A DNA stretch of 64,000 nt from Bradyrhizobium sp. SZCCT0231 (lineage in GTDB: Bacteria; Pseudomonadota; Alphaproteobacteria; Rhizobiales; Xanthobacteraceae). Made by a program: the position numbers and the translations under genes. Positions 1-7,923 of the stretch are shown here, piece by piece. Numbering within the stretch: the stretch's first letter is position 1; every line of letters starts with the position of its first letter. A model generated the notes under the pieces. That model was given only the letters and a program-made list of their open reading frames with translations, was not told where the DNA came from and did not search any database. The stretch lies in assembly GCF_018130245.1 (NCBI RefSeq), contig NZ_JAFCKP010000012.1:124001-188000 (forward strand), in the 5' to 3' direction.

Positions 1-263
1 GGCCGGTACTCCTGCACATACGTGGCGTTGCACACGCGGAGGGCGTCGGGACCGGGATTGTAGCGGGGATAGACGCCGTCCGGGCTGTAATAGGGCGTGA
101 CGCGCAAGCGCGCCGGCGGCCGCTTCCGCGGCTGGGGCATGTCGTCAGGCGGAACCGCCTGGGCGAGGCGAATCTCGGGGCCGGCGGTCTGGGCCTCGGC
201 GCCGACGCAAAACTGCGAAAACAACCCCATGCACAGTAGAGTCAGCGCTGTTTTCGCTCGCAT
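1..263 (-). CDS. Secreted hypothetical protein, C-terminus cut off by window edge
   Basis: The reverse strand opens with ATG at 263-261 and stays open to the window edge, so about 87 N-terminal residues are visible. The start MRAKTALTLL followed by a hydrophobic stretch and an AEAQTA cleavage-like site looks like a Sec signal peptide. The mature part is rich in Pro and Arg (PQPRKRPPARL) and then reads TPYYSPDGVYPRYNPGP. No family is recognised. The protein is probably exported to the periplasm. The C-terminus lies outside the window, so length and domain content are unknown. Confidence 0.6.
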   Translation of the reverse strand, partial: MRAKTALTLLCMGLFSQFCVGAEAQTAGPEIRLAQAVPPDDMPQPRKRPPARLRVTPYYSPDGVYPRYNPGPDALRVCNATYVQEYR

Positions 264-340
264 TTTTCCGCCCGCCTGAAACGTCCCATTGACGGCCCCA
301 CGCTCCCCGTTTTGGCGGCGCCCGTCAACCTCGCCGCGTT

Positions 341-346
341 TATAAT
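341..346 (+). promoter_or_regulatory. Possible -10 box before the metallopeptidase gene
   Basis: A perfect TATAAT lies 41 bases before the chosen ATG at 387. No convincing -35 hexamer sits 16-18 bases upstream. If used, transcription would begin around 353, which argues against the alternative TTG start at 312. Confidence 0.3.
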
Positions 347-386
347 GCGGGATGCATCGCCGCGGAACCCGCGGTATGAGGGTCGC

Positions 387-785
387 ATGTGGACGAAATT
401 GAAAGCGCCCTCGCTGGCCGAGATGGAAGCGATGGCTCATGACGTGTTCGAGCGCCTGCCGGCCGAATTTCGCAAGCTCTGCGAGGGCGTGATCGTCCGC
501 GTCGACGACTTCCCGACCGACGAGGTCCTCGACGAGATGGAGTGCGAGAGCGAGTTCGACCTGCTCGGCCTGTTCCAGGGCGTCGGCCTGCCGCAGCAGA
601 GCCTTGGCGACGTGGCGCGGCTGCCCAACATGGTCTGGCTCTACCGCCGGCCGATCCTGGACTATTGGGCCGAGCACGACGAAAGCCTCGGCCACATCGT
701 CCGCCATGTCCTGATTCACGAGATCGGCCACCATTTTGGCCTGTCGGACGACGATATGGAGGCGATTGAGGCGCGGGCGGAGTGA
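387..785 (+). CDS. Metallopeptidase family protein (zincin-like, HExxH)
   Basis: A 132-residue soluble protein with the zinc-protease motif HEIGHHFG near its C-terminus, followed by an acidic LSDDDMEAIE tail. This arrangement is typical of the small zincin-like family (PF06262 type) found in many proteobacteria, whose substrates are mostly unknown. HExxH supplies two zinc-binding His and the catalytic Glu, and the third ligand is presumably downstream. The frame is open back to a TTG at 312, but a TATAAT at 341-346 and the usual family length favour ATG at 387. It is probably a single gene, with leuD 144 bases downstream. Confidence 0.82.
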   Translation: MWTKLKAPSLAEMEAMAHDVFERLPAEFRKLCEGVIVRVDDFPTDEVLDEMECESEFDLLGLFQGVGLPQQSLGDVARLPNMVWLYRRPILDYWAEHDESLGHIVRHVLIHEIGHHFGLSDDDMEAIEARAE

Positions 786-929
786 AGGGTGGTTGCCGCA
801 CTGAAGGTGCGCTCCCTCCCCCGTGGCTTGATCCGGCCAAGCAGGCTAGATCTGCCCTATTCGGCCTAGGATTCCTGCCCCGATCGCGATAAACACCTGT
901 TCTCCTAGACCACCCGGGAAAGCGCAACC

Positions 930-1535
930 ATGGACAAGTTCACCACGCTGGAAGGCGTCGCGGCGCCGCTGAAGATCATCAATGTCGACACCGACATGAT
1001 CATTCCGAAGCAGTACCTCAAGACCATCAAACGCACCGGTCTTGGCAAGGGGCTCTTCTCCGAGCAGCGCTACAAGGACGACGGCAGCGAGAACCCGGAT
1101 TTCGTCCTCAACCAGCCCGCCTATCGCAATGCGAAGGTGCTGGTGGCCGGCGACAATTTCGGCTGCGGCTCGAGCCGCGAGCACGCGCCCTGGGCACTGC
1201 TCGATTTCGGCATCCGCTGCGTGATCTCGACCTCGTTCGGCGACATCTTCTACAACAACTGCTTCAAGAACGGCATTCTGCCGATCCGCGTTGCCCAAGA
1301 AGACCTCGACAAGCTGTTCGACGACGCCGAGCGCGGCGCCAACGCGACGCTGACGATCGACCTGCCGAACCAGGAGATCCGCGGTCCCGACGGCGGCAAG
1401 GTCAAGTTCGAGATCGATCCGTTCCGCAAGCACTGCCTGATCAACGGTCTCGACGACATCGGCCTCACCATGGAGAAGAAGGCTTCGATCGACTCCTATG
1501 AGGACAAGCTCAAGCGCGAACGCGCCTGGGCCTGA
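930..1535 (+). CDS. leuD: 3-isopropylmalate dehydratase small subunit LeuD
   Basis: This is the small subunit of isopropylmalate isomerase, which converts 2-isopropylmalate to 3-isopropylmalate in leucine synthesis together with LeuC (not in this window). The 201 residues match the usual alphaproteobacterial LeuD. They begin with an aconitase swivel domain ([11 protein letters not shown]) and contain the family motif [17 protein letters not shown] at about residues 70-86. The C-terminus ([18 protein letters not shown]) is also characteristic. leuB lies about 9 kb away on the opposite strand, so the leu genes are scattered here. A clear intrinsic terminator follows at 1553. Confidence 0.96.
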   Translation: MDKFTTLEGVAAPLKIINVDTDMIIPKQYLKTIKRTGLGKGLFSEQRYKDDGSENPDFVLNQPAYRNAKVLVAGDNFGCGSSREHAPWALLDFGIRCVISTSFGDIFYNNCFKNGILPIRVAQEDLDKLFDDAERGANATLTIDLPNQEIRGPDGGKVKFEIDPFRKHCLINGLDDIGLTMEKKASIDSYEDKLKRERAWA

Positions 1536-1552
1536 TTGCAAGTTCGGTTTCG

Positions 1553-1587
1553 AGCCCCGGTGCCGCAAGCGCCGGGGCTTTTTCTTT
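1553..1587 (+). terminator. Intrinsic terminator after leuD
   Basis: An eight-base stem AGCCCCGG / CCGGGGCT with an 11-base loop is followed by a T-rich run, 18 bases after the leuD stop codon. Confidence 0.85.
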
Positions 1588-1612
1588 GCCCTGCTTATCC
1601 CTTTATATTTTT

Positions 1613-1661
1613 GAGCATGATCCTCTCGGAAAACCGCTGCACACTTTTCCGGATCATGCTC
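1613..1661. repeat. Palindromic intergenic repeat, 'GAGCATGATC' family, copy 1
   Basis: The ends GAGCATGATC and GATCATGCTC form an imperfect palindrome around a conserved core (GGAAAACCGCTGCACACTTTTCC). A near-identical copy lies at 4185-4232. This type of short dispersed palindrome is common between genes in Bradyrhizobium and relatives. Confidence 0.85.
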
Positions 1662-1673
1662 TAAGCTTTGCCC

Positions 1674-2459
1674 ATGCTGCCCGAGATCGTCACCTTCTGG
1701 CATGGCCCGATGGACGCGCTGCGCCAGACCTGTCTGCGCTCGCAGCTCGCTGTCGGCCACAAGGTCACGGTCTACAGCTTCGACCCCATTCCCGGCCTGC
1801 CGGCGGGCATTGCGAATGCCGAGGCCGAGGCGATCCTGCCGCACGCGTTCTCCGAACGGCTGCGGCCGCCGCAGCCGGACGGCAGCTGGCGCGACTGGAC
1901 CATTCTGCAGTTCAGCGACTTCTTCCGCATGAAGCTGATGGCGAAGGGCCTCGGCCTCTGGCTCGATGCCGACGTGCTGCTCTTGAAGCCCGTCGAGATC
2001 GATCCGGCAAAGCCGTACTTCGCCTGGGAGCGGCCGCGCCAGCTCGGCAATTCCGTGCTCTATCTGCCGCCCGAGCACGGCATCGTTGCCGCCTTCGAAG
2101 AGCTGATGGAGCAGGAGGAGCTGACGCCGAACTGGCTGTCGCTGCGCCACCGCATCACCTTCATGATGCGCCGCCTGCGCGGCGGCTCGAACCGCCTTTC
2201 GGATATCCGCGTCGCGATCTTCGGACCCGCGGCACTCACCGCGCTCGCACGACGCACCGGCGAACTGCAGAATGCACTCCCGAAACAGTCGTTCTACGCC
2301 GTGCATGCCGAGCCGAAACTGTTCTTCGATCCCTCGAGCTATCTCGGCCTCGTCACCAACCCCGAGATCATCGGCCTGCACATCTCGCCGAAGGGCCGCG
2401 GCGGCGAGAAGCCAATTCCGGGCAGCCTGTATGCCTGGGCGGCGGAGAGATTCGCGTAG
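1674..2459 (+). CDS. Glycosyltransferase-like protein (DXD-containing)
   Basis: The 261-residue protein begins MLPEIVTFWHGPMDALRQ. A mid-protein segment, KGLGLWLDADVLLLKPV, carries a D-A-D version of the DXD metal and nucleotide-sugar site used by GT-A transferases of the GT32/capsular type. No membrane segment is evident, so it is probably cytoplasmic. The ATG at 1674 is preferred over the in-frame TTG at 1668. It stands alone between two different palindromic repeats, so no operon context indicates its acceptor. The family is recognised with fair confidence, but donor and acceptor sugars cannot be named. Confidence 0.68.
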   Translation: MLPEIVTFWHGPMDALRQTCLRSQLAVGHKVTVYSFDPIPGLPAGIANAEAEAILPHAFSERLRPPQPDGSWRDWTILQFSDFFRMKLMAKGLGLWLDADVLLLKPVEIDPAKPYFAWERPRQLGNSVLYLPPEHGIVAAFEELMEQEELTPNWLSLRHRITFMMRRLRGGSNRLSDIRVAIFGPAALTALARRTGELQNALPKQSFYAVHAEPKLFFDPSSYLGLVTNPEIIGLHISPKGRGGEKPIPGSLYAWAAERFA

Positions 2460-2467
2460 CTCTCTCC

Positions 2468-2608
2468 GTGTCCCGGACGCGGTGCAGCGTGCAACGCTGC
2501 TCCGCAGAGCCGGGACCCAGCTACCTGTGGGCCCCGGCTCTGCAGCGCACCGCTGCACCGGACGATGCTTCGCATCGCCAGGGAAGCGCTGCGCTGCGTC
2601 CGGGGCAC
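2468..2608. repeat. Palindromic repeat, 'GTCCCGG/CCGGGGCAC' family, copy 1
   Basis: A long imperfect inverted repeat runs from GTGTCCCGGACGC to GCGTCCGGGGCAC, with an inner pair GAGCCGGGACCC / GGGCCCCGGCTC. The same architecture recurs at 57690-57802. Confidence 0.8.
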
Positions 2609-2711
2609 GAGAGCAATTTTCCTCGCTCGATCCTGTTTGATCCAGCGCAACGCACTCCTGCATCATTGTGCCTAATCTCGCTCCAATTCCGCCGTCCGAA
2701 TGGAGCTTTCC

Positions 2712-3131
2712 ATGAGCACCGCAACCAGGCCCTATCCCATCGTCCAGGATCTCATCGACTCCTTTGCGAGCTGGCTGAAGCATCGCCGCGAGATGAACGA
2801 GATGCGGCAGCTCGATCGCGCCGATTTCGACCGGATCGCCAGCGATCTCAGGATCGCGCCCGACGATCTCGAGGAGCTGGTCCGCCACGGCCGGCACGCC
2901 GCCGACGAGCTGCCGAAGATGCTGGAGCAGCTCGGCATCAGCGCCGAAGGCCTCGGCCGCGCACAGCCGCTGCTGCTGCGCGACATGGAGCGGGTCTGCT
3001 CGCTCTGCGATCAGAAGGGACAGTGCGACCGCGATCTCGCCGACGGCACCGCCGCGGAGAATTACCACGGCTATTGCGGCAACGCCTCGACGCTGGAGTC
3101 GCTCGACCGCGCCGACCTCGTGCCGCGTTGA
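2712..3131 (+). CDS. DUF6455-like Cys-containing protein
   Basis: A 139-residue soluble protein. The N-terminal half is helical and charged (WLKHRREMNEMRQLDRADFDR) and covers a DLRIAPDDLEELVRHG segment. The C-terminal part carries four spaced cysteines (CSLCDQKGQC and YHGYCGNA), a pattern compatible with metal or Fe-S binding and typical of proteins labelled DUF6455. ATG 2712 has a GGAG at 2702-2705. An ATG at 2700 is in frame but would include that ribosome-binding site. Function is unknown. Confidence 0.72.
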   Translation: MSTATRPYPIVQDLIDSFASWLKHRREMNEMRQLDRADFDRIASDLRIAPDDLEELVRHGRHAADELPKMLEQLGISAEGLGRAQPLLLRDMERVCSLCDQKGQCDRDLADGTAAENYHGYCGNASTLESLDRADLVPR

Positions 3132-3301
3132 ATCGCCCGGGGGCACCGACGAATGAGTTTCTCGGCCGGAACGGGGCCGTCGGCCTAGAGCACGCGGGGA
3201 TCGTAAACGTCGACGCCCTGATCAGGGTATGCTCATTAGACGTTGCAACTAACTATGCTGGATAAGTATGGTGTCGCTTAGACTGGCTCGAACGATACCG
3301 C

Positions 3302-4135
3302 ATGACCAATTCCGCCAAGACCGGGACCATGACCGGGACGAGGAAGCGACGGTGGCCTTTCGTGCTGGCCTTTGCGTTGCTCGTCTATCTAGCCCTCGCA
3401 TATGTTCTGGTGCCCACCCTGTGGATTCACCACGAACACGAAGCGGGGCTCGCTTCGTTGCCGATGCTCACCAGGACATCGGACGATATCCCTGGTGACC
3501 CTCTGAACGTTGGACTTGTTGGCGAGGGCGGAGATGTCGTCCGCGCCATGAACGCGGCGGGATGGTCTGCGGCCGACGCCGTGACGCTGCGATCGAGCAT
3601 CGAGATCGTCGGGAGCGTGGTACTGGATCGACCGTATCGCGACGCACCGGTCAGCCCGCTCTACTATCTGGGAAAGAAGGAGCAATACGCGTTCGAGAAG
3701 CCTGCAGGGAAAAGTGCAGATCGGCGGAATCACGTTCGGTTCTGGCAGGCCCTCGAGAAGGGTGATGACGGTCGTCCAGTCTGGCTCGGTTCGGCGACGT
3801 TCGACCGAGGCGTCGGGCTGAGCCACGATACGGGACAGGTAACCCATCACATCGCGGCCAACATCGATGCCGAGCGGGATCTCTTGATGGCCAACTTGCG
3901 AGCGGCCCGCGTCGTCAGCAATTTCTTTCAGATCTCCGGCATAGGCCCGACCCTGTTCGGCCGAAACGGCGGCGGCGACCCCTACTATACGGATGGCGAG
4001 ATCCACGTCGCCGTCCTGGTGCCGGGAGCGGCGAGCGGACCTGCCGATCCGCCGACCATTCCACCGCCCTCATTCATCGCGCTCAAGGATGCCATATGGC
4101 ACGGCATCGCTCGCCAAGCCGAAACGACGCCCTAA
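3302..4135 (+). CDS. LssY C-terminal domain protein, single membrane anchor
   Basis: A 277-residue protein with a basic N-terminus (TRKRRWPF) and one membrane helix at about residues 20-40 (VLAFALLVYLALAYVLVP). The large extracytoplasmic part contains DPLNVGLVG, VRAMNAAGWSAADAVTLRSS and FWQALEKGDDGRPVWLGSATFDRGVGLS, which I recognise as LssY C-terminal domain sequence. The domain is often fused to PAP2 or DedA proteins in envelope systems and has no firmly assigned chemistry. No partner gene is adjacent. The 170 bases before it hold no gene I can support. Confidence 0.75.
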   Translation: MTNSAKTGTMTGTRKRRWPFVLAFALLVYLALAYVLVPTLWIHHEHEAGLASLPMLTRTSDDIPGDPLNVGLVGEGGDVVRAMNAAGWSAADAVTLRSSIEIVGSVVLDRPYRDAPVSPLYYLGKKEQYAFEKPAGKSADRRNHVRFWQALEKGDDGRPVWLGSATFDRGVGLSHDTGQVTHHIAANIDAERDLLMANLRAARVVSNFFQISGIGPTLFGRNGGGDPYYTDGEIHVAVLVPGAASGPADPPTIPPPSFIALKDAIWHGIARQAETTP

Positions 4136-4184
4136 AGCGCGATGAGATCAGGATGAATCGTCATCGCGCATTAGGTTATTGTTT

Positions 4185-4232
4185 GAGCATGATCTTTCGG
4201 AAAACCGCTGCACACTTTTCCGGATCATGCTC
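4185..4232. repeat. Palindromic repeat, 'GAGCATGATC' family, copy 2
   Basis: Almost identical to the copy at 1613-1661. A separate hairpin, GCGCGATGA / TCATCGCGC at 4137-4169, lies just upstream and directly follows the LssY_C gene. It may help end transcription. Confidence 0.85.
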
Positions 4233-4302
4233 TAGCTCTTGCTCATTCCTGCAGGCGCTTCAGTAAAGCGCCACGCCGACGCGGCATGGCTGGCGACGGG
4301 GA

Positions 4303-4965
4303 CTATCTGTTCAACATCGCGACGACCACGCGCGCAAGGTCGGCAGGGCCTGCCACCAGCTGATCCGCGCCGGCCATTTCAAGTTCATCCCGGCTGCCAT
4401 ATCCCCAGAGCACGCCGAGGCCGCGCATTTTGACCGCGTGAGCACCATTGATGTCGTGGCGGCGATCGCCAACCATGAGGCTGTGCGAGGCGGAGATATT
4501 GCGCTCGGACAGGATATGGGCGAGCAGCTCCGGCTTGTGATCCAGTTCTCCGCCCGGCACCGAGCCGTGAATGCCGTCAAAGTACGTCGCGAGCTCCAGA
4601 TTCTCCAGGATTCGCCTCGCAAAGACTTCGCGCTTCGATGTCGCCAGGTAGATTTGCAATTCCGCGCGCCGCATCGCCTGGAGCGCATCACCAATTCCGG
4701 GATAGGGCTCGCTTCCGAGCAGACCGCTTTCGCCGTAGTGCTGACGATAGGCGACGACCGCGTCGTCGATCCGGTCGTCGCCGTATGCGGCAAGCAACGC
4801 CCGCAATACGTCTTCAAGCGGCGGTCCAATGAAGCGCTTGATATCGAGCGTGTCGTCGGGCTCATGACCGAGCGTCCGCAACGCAGCCAGGCAGCTCGTG
4901 GCAATGCCCGGTTGCGAATCGACCAGCGTTCCGTCGAGATCGAGCAGGACAGAACGGGAGCGCAC
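4303..4965 (-). CDS. HAD hydrolase, phosphoglycolate phosphatase-like
   Basis: A 220-residue HAD-superfamily phosphatase. Motif I is DLDGT, with nucleophile Asp9 and acid/base Asp11. Motif II is in YLATSKR and motif IV in LMVGDRRHDINGAH. The helical cap between motifs I and II (SCLAALRTLGHEPDD through YGESGLLGSEPYPG) is the class I cap of Gph-like enzymes. The start is GTG at 4965, only three bases after the stop of the upstream lyase, so translation is probably coupled. A role in clearing phosphoglycolate or a related phosphate ester is likely, but the substrate is unproven. Confidence 0.83.
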   Translation of the reverse strand: MRSRSVLLDLDGTLVDSQPGIATSCLAALRTLGHEPDDTLDIKRFIGPPLEDVLRALLAAYGDDRIDDAVVAYRQHYGESGLLGSEPYPGIGDALQAMRRAELQIYLATSKREVFARRILENLELATYFDGIHGSVPGGELDHKPELLAHILSERNISASHSLMVGDRRHDINGAHAVKMRGLGVLWGYGSRDELEMAGADQLVAGPADLARVVVAMLNR

Positions 4966-4968
4966 CCT

Positions 4969-5850
4969 TCAGCCCTTCCCCATCGCCGCGATCGCGTCCG
5001 CGATCTCGATCGTGCGGCGGGCCATGTCGGCGTGCAGACGTTCCACCATCGCACCATCGAGCCGGATCGCGCCGCGCGAGGCATTCTCCGGCAGTTCGAA
5101 CGCCGCGATGATCTTTCGGGCGCGCGCGACTTCTTCTTCGGGCGGGGTGAAGATCGCGTTGCAGGCGTCGATCTGGGAGGGGTGGATCAGCGTCTTGCCG
5201 TCGAAGCCGAGATCGCGGCCTTGCGCGCATTCGGTGGCGAAACCGTCGGAATTGGCGATGTCGCTGTAGGGGCCGTCGAGGATTTCGAGGCCGTGGGCCC
5301 GCGTCGCCAGGATGCAATGGGTGATCATCGGGACCATCGCGGCACGGCCAGGCAGCATCCTGATCCGCGTCTCGCGCGAGATGTCGTTCGGGCCGAACAC
5401 GAAACCGGAGAGGCGGCTCGATGGATCGCGGCCGGCGGCGGCCAGCTCCTCGGCATGCAGCACGGCGCGCGCGGTCTCGATCATGGCCCAGACCTTCACG
5501 GTTGGCGCGGCGCCGAGCTCGGCCAGCTTCCGGCCGATCGTGTCGAGATCTTCGAGGCTTGAAACTTTGGGAACCAGAATGCCGTCAGGCGAGGCCTTGG
5601 CGGCCATCGCGGCGTCATCGGCCCACCAGGGCGTGTCGAGGCCGTTGGTCCGGATCAGAACCTCGCGCTTGCCGAACCCCTCGGCCGCGATGGCGGCGGC
5701 GATGCCGTCACGCGCCACCGCCTTGGCCTCGGGAGCGACCGAGTCTTCCAGATCGAGGATCAGGCCGTCGGCGGCGAGATTGCGCGCCTTTTCCAGCGCA
5801 CGGGGATTGGAGCCGGGCATGAACAGATGGCTGCGGCGCGGGCGGGTCAT
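4969..5850 (-). CDS. CitE/Mcl-family acyl-CoA lyase (malyl/citramalyl-CoA lyase-like)
   Basis: A 293-residue TIM-barrel lyase or thioesterase of the HpcH/HpaI-CitE superfamily. Diagnostic parts are RSHLFMPGSNPRALEKA at the N-terminus, LILDLEDSVAPEAK (acidic metal-binding segment), MIETARAVLHAEEL (metal Glu), FGPNDIS and GKTLIHPSQID. Related enzymes cleave malyl-CoA or citramalyl-CoA to glyoxylate or pyruvate plus acyl-CoA. ATG 5850 is preceded by a good GGAAGGA site. The frame is open 132 bases further upstream, but that stretch lacks family sequence. It forms a pair with the HAD phosphatase downstream. Confidence 0.85.
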   Translation of the reverse strand: MTRPRRSHLFMPGSNPRALEKARNLAADGLILDLEDSVAPEAKAVARDGIAAAIAAEGFGKREVLIRTNGLDTPWWADDAAMAAKASPDGILVPKVSSLEDLDTIGRKLAELGAAPTVKVWAMIETARAVLHAEELAAAGRDPSSRLSGFVFGPNDISRETRIRMLPGRAAMVPMITHCILATRAHGLEILDGPYSDIANSDGFATECAQGRDLGFDGKTLIHPSQIDACNAIFTPPEEEVARARKIIAAFELPENASRGAIRLDGAMVERLHADMARRTIEIADAIAAMGKG

Positions 5851-5961
5851 GCAATCGTTCCTTCCAGTTTCCTCGTCTCTCTTATGACCTGAGCCGATAG
5901 CACTTGGCATGCCCATTCGAAAGGCTTGTTCGTTCCCGGGCTCTATGGTTAGGCATAGGCC

Positions 5962-6603
5962 ATGATCACATTCCCTGAGCATTTGCTGGAAGGCTACCGG
6001 GCCTTCGCCACCCAGCGGCTGCCGGCCGAGCAGAACCGCTACCGCGAGCTATCGGTGAAGGGGCAGTCGCCGGAAGTGATGGTGATCGGCTGCTGCGACA
6101 GCCGCGTCTCGCCCGAAGTGATCTTCGATGTCGGCCCGGGCGAATTGTTCGTCGTCCGCAACATTGCGAACCTGGTGCCGGTGTATCAGCCCGACGGCAA
6201 TGCGCACGGCGTCTCGGCCGCGCTGGAATATGCGGTGACGGTGCTGAAGGTGAAGCACATCGTGGTGCTCGGCCACGCGCAATGCGGCGGCATCCGCGCC
6301 TTCGTCGACAAGATCGAGCCGCTGACGCCCGGCGACTTCATCGGCAAATGGATGCAGATGTTCATCAAGCCCGGCGAGGTGGTCGAGCAGCGCGACCACG
6401 AGTCGATGGCGCAGTTCGTCGAGCGCATCGAGAAGGCCGCTGTATTCCGCAGCCTCGAAAACCTGATGACCTTCCCGTTCGTGCGCAAGGCGGTGGAGAG
6501 CGGCCAGATGCAGACCCACGGCGCCTATTTCGGCGTCGCAGAGGGATCGCTGTTCGTGCTGGACAAGGTGGCGAAGGAATTCAGGAGAGCGAATAGCGAA
6601 TAG
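5962..6603 (+). CDS. Beta-class carbonic anhydrase
   Basis: A 213-residue zinc enzyme interconverting CO2 and bicarbonate. The zinc and catalytic residues are visible in GCCDSRVS (Cys44, Asp46, Arg48) and in LGHAQCGG (His and Cys ligands). The VVRNIANLVP segment and the C-terminal THGAYFGVAEGSLFVLD are also family hallmarks. Length is normal. It is transcribed divergently from the CitE-family lyase, with 111 bases between their starts. It probably supplies bicarbonate for carboxylases. I cannot tell which named paralogue (can/cynT) it is. Confidence 0.93.
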   Translation: MITFPEHLLEGYRAFATQRLPAEQNRYRELSVKGQSPEVMVIGCCDSRVSPEVIFDVGPGELFVVRNIANLVPVYQPDGNAHGVSAALEYAVTVLKVKHIVVLGHAQCGGIRAFVDKIEPLTPGDFIGKWMQMFIKPGEVVEQRDHESMAQFVERIEKAAVFRSLENLMTFPFVRKAVESGQMQTHGAYFGVAEGSLFVLDKVAKEFRRANSE

Positions 6604-6636
6604 TCCATTCGCTATTCGCAACTCACTATTCGCCGG

Positions 6637-6667
6637 TCACGCCGCCTGCTTCGCGATGATCAGCTCT
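6637..6667 (-). pseudogene. Orphan copy of the asd 3' end
   Basis: Read on the reverse strand this short stretch encodes ELIIAKQAA and a TGA stop. It is strikingly like the true asd C-terminus, KLITAKKKAA, at 6773-6806. The two tails are separated by one palindromic repeat (6668-6761). The simplest reading is that insertion of the repeat displaced or duplicated the original tail. It has no start and is not a gene. Confidence 0.6.
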
Positions 6668-6761
6668 CGTAGGGTGGGCAAAGCGGAGCGTGCCCACCAC
6701 TTCTATCGCAAGCCTGGGGAGATGGTGGGCACGGCGCGCGAAGAGCGCGCCTTTGCCCACC
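6668..6761. repeat. 'CGTAGGGTGGGCAAA' palindromic repeat, copy 1 (right end short)
   Basis: Begins CGTAGGGTGGGCAAAG, contains the inner pair GTGCCCACCA / TGGTGGGCAC, and ends at TTTGCCCACC without the terminal CTACG seen in copies 2 and 3. It abuts the asd stop region. Confidence 0.85.
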
Positions 6762-6772
6762 GGCAGCTCGTT

Positions 6773-7807
6773 TCACGCCGCCTTCTTCTTCGCGGTGATC
6801 AGCTTGCGGTTGATCAGCACTTCCGCGATCTGAATCGCGTTGAGCGCGGCGCCCTTGCGTAAGTTATCGGACACGCACCACAGCACCAGGCCGTTCTCCA
6901 CCGTCGCGTCCTCGCGGATGCGGCTGATATAGGTGGCGTCCTCGCCGGCCGCCTCATAAGGCGTGGCGTAACCGCCGGGCTCGTGCTTGTCGATGACGAG
7001 GCAGCCGGGCGCCTTGCGCAGGATCTCGCGGGCCTCGTCCGCGGTGATCGGGTTCTCGAACTCGATGTTGACGGCCTCGGAGTGGCCGACGAAAACGGGC
7101 ACGCGCACGCAGGTGGCGGAGAGCTTGATCTTGGGATCAAGGATCTTCTTGGTCTCCGCCATCATCTTCCACTCTTCCTTGGTGTAGCCGTCCTCCATGA
7201 AGACGTCGATGTGGGGGATGACGTTGAAGGCGATGCGCTTGGGGAACTTCTTCGCGACCAGCTCATCGTTGGTGTAGACGGCCTTGGTCTGCGAGAACAG
7301 TTCGTCCATCGCGTCCTTGCCGGCACCCGACACCGACTGATAGGTCGAGACCACGACGCGCTTGATCGTTGCCTTGTCGTGCAGCGGCTTCAGCGCAACG
7401 ACGAGCTGCGCGGTCGAGCAGTTCGGGTTGGCGATGATGTTCTTCTTCTTGAAGCCTTCGGTCGCGCCTGCGTTCACCTCCGGCACGATCAGCGGCACGT
7501 CCGGGTCCATGCGCCAGGCCGAGGAATTGTCGATCACGACCGCGCCGGCGGCGCCGATCTTCGGCGACCATTCCTTCGACACCGACCCGCCCGCCGACAT
7601 CAGGCAGATGTCGACGTCGGAGAAGTCGTAATGCTCGAGCGCCTTGACCTTCAGGGTGCGGTCGCCATAGGAGACCTCGACGCCGACGCTCCGGCGCGAC
7701 GCCAGGGCCACGACCTCGTCCGCGGGGAATTTGCGCTCGTCCAGGATGTTGAGCATTTCCCGACCGACATTGCCGGTCGCGCCGACGACTGCGACTTTGT
7801 AACCCAT
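6773..7807 (-). CDS. asd: Aspartate-semialdehyde dehydrogenase
   Basis: This enzyme reduces L-4-aspartyl phosphate to aspartate semialdehyde with NADPH, the branch point to lysine/DAP, threonine and methionine. The 344 residues are normal for the family. The N-terminal Rossmann motif is VGATGNVGREML, the catalytic Cys sits in ANPNCSTAQLV, and the substrate and dimer region includes VSTYQSVSGAGKDAMDEL, IPHIDVF and the His in VGHSEAV. The C-terminal tail KLITAKKKAA is followed by a repeat and a second, orphan tail copy. The gene appears monocistronic. Confidence 0.96.
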   Translation of the reverse strand: MGYKVAVVGATGNVGREMLNILDERKFPADEVVALASRRSVGVEVSYGDRTLKVKALEHYDFSDVDICLMSAGGSVSKEWSPKIGAAGAVVIDNSSAWRMDPDVPLIVPEVNAGATEGFKKKNIIANPNCSTAQLVVALKPLHDKATIKRVVVSTYQSVSGAGKDAMDELFSQTKAVYTNDELVAKKFPKRIAFNVIPHIDVFMEDGYTKEEWKMMAETKKILDPKIKLSATCVRVPVFVGHSEAVNIEFENPITADEAREILRKAPGCLVIDKHEPGGYATPYEAAGEDATYISRIREDATVENGLVLWCVSDNLRKGAALNAIQIAEVLINRKLITAKKKAA

Positions 7808-7923
7808 CGTTCACTCTCCGATGAAAAAGCCCGTTCCTGAAGCTGACGCTTAAACAGGAAGAGCAGCGCTTCTATGCGAGAACCGGCCGCAAGACAACGT
7901 GGGACCATGCCTGAAGGCCGTGG

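Noticed and set aside
846-3146. 766-codon reverse-strand open frame
   Set aside because: It runs antisense through leuD, the glycosyltransferase and the DUF6455-like gene. Its residue make-up is that of a GC-rich shadow frame.
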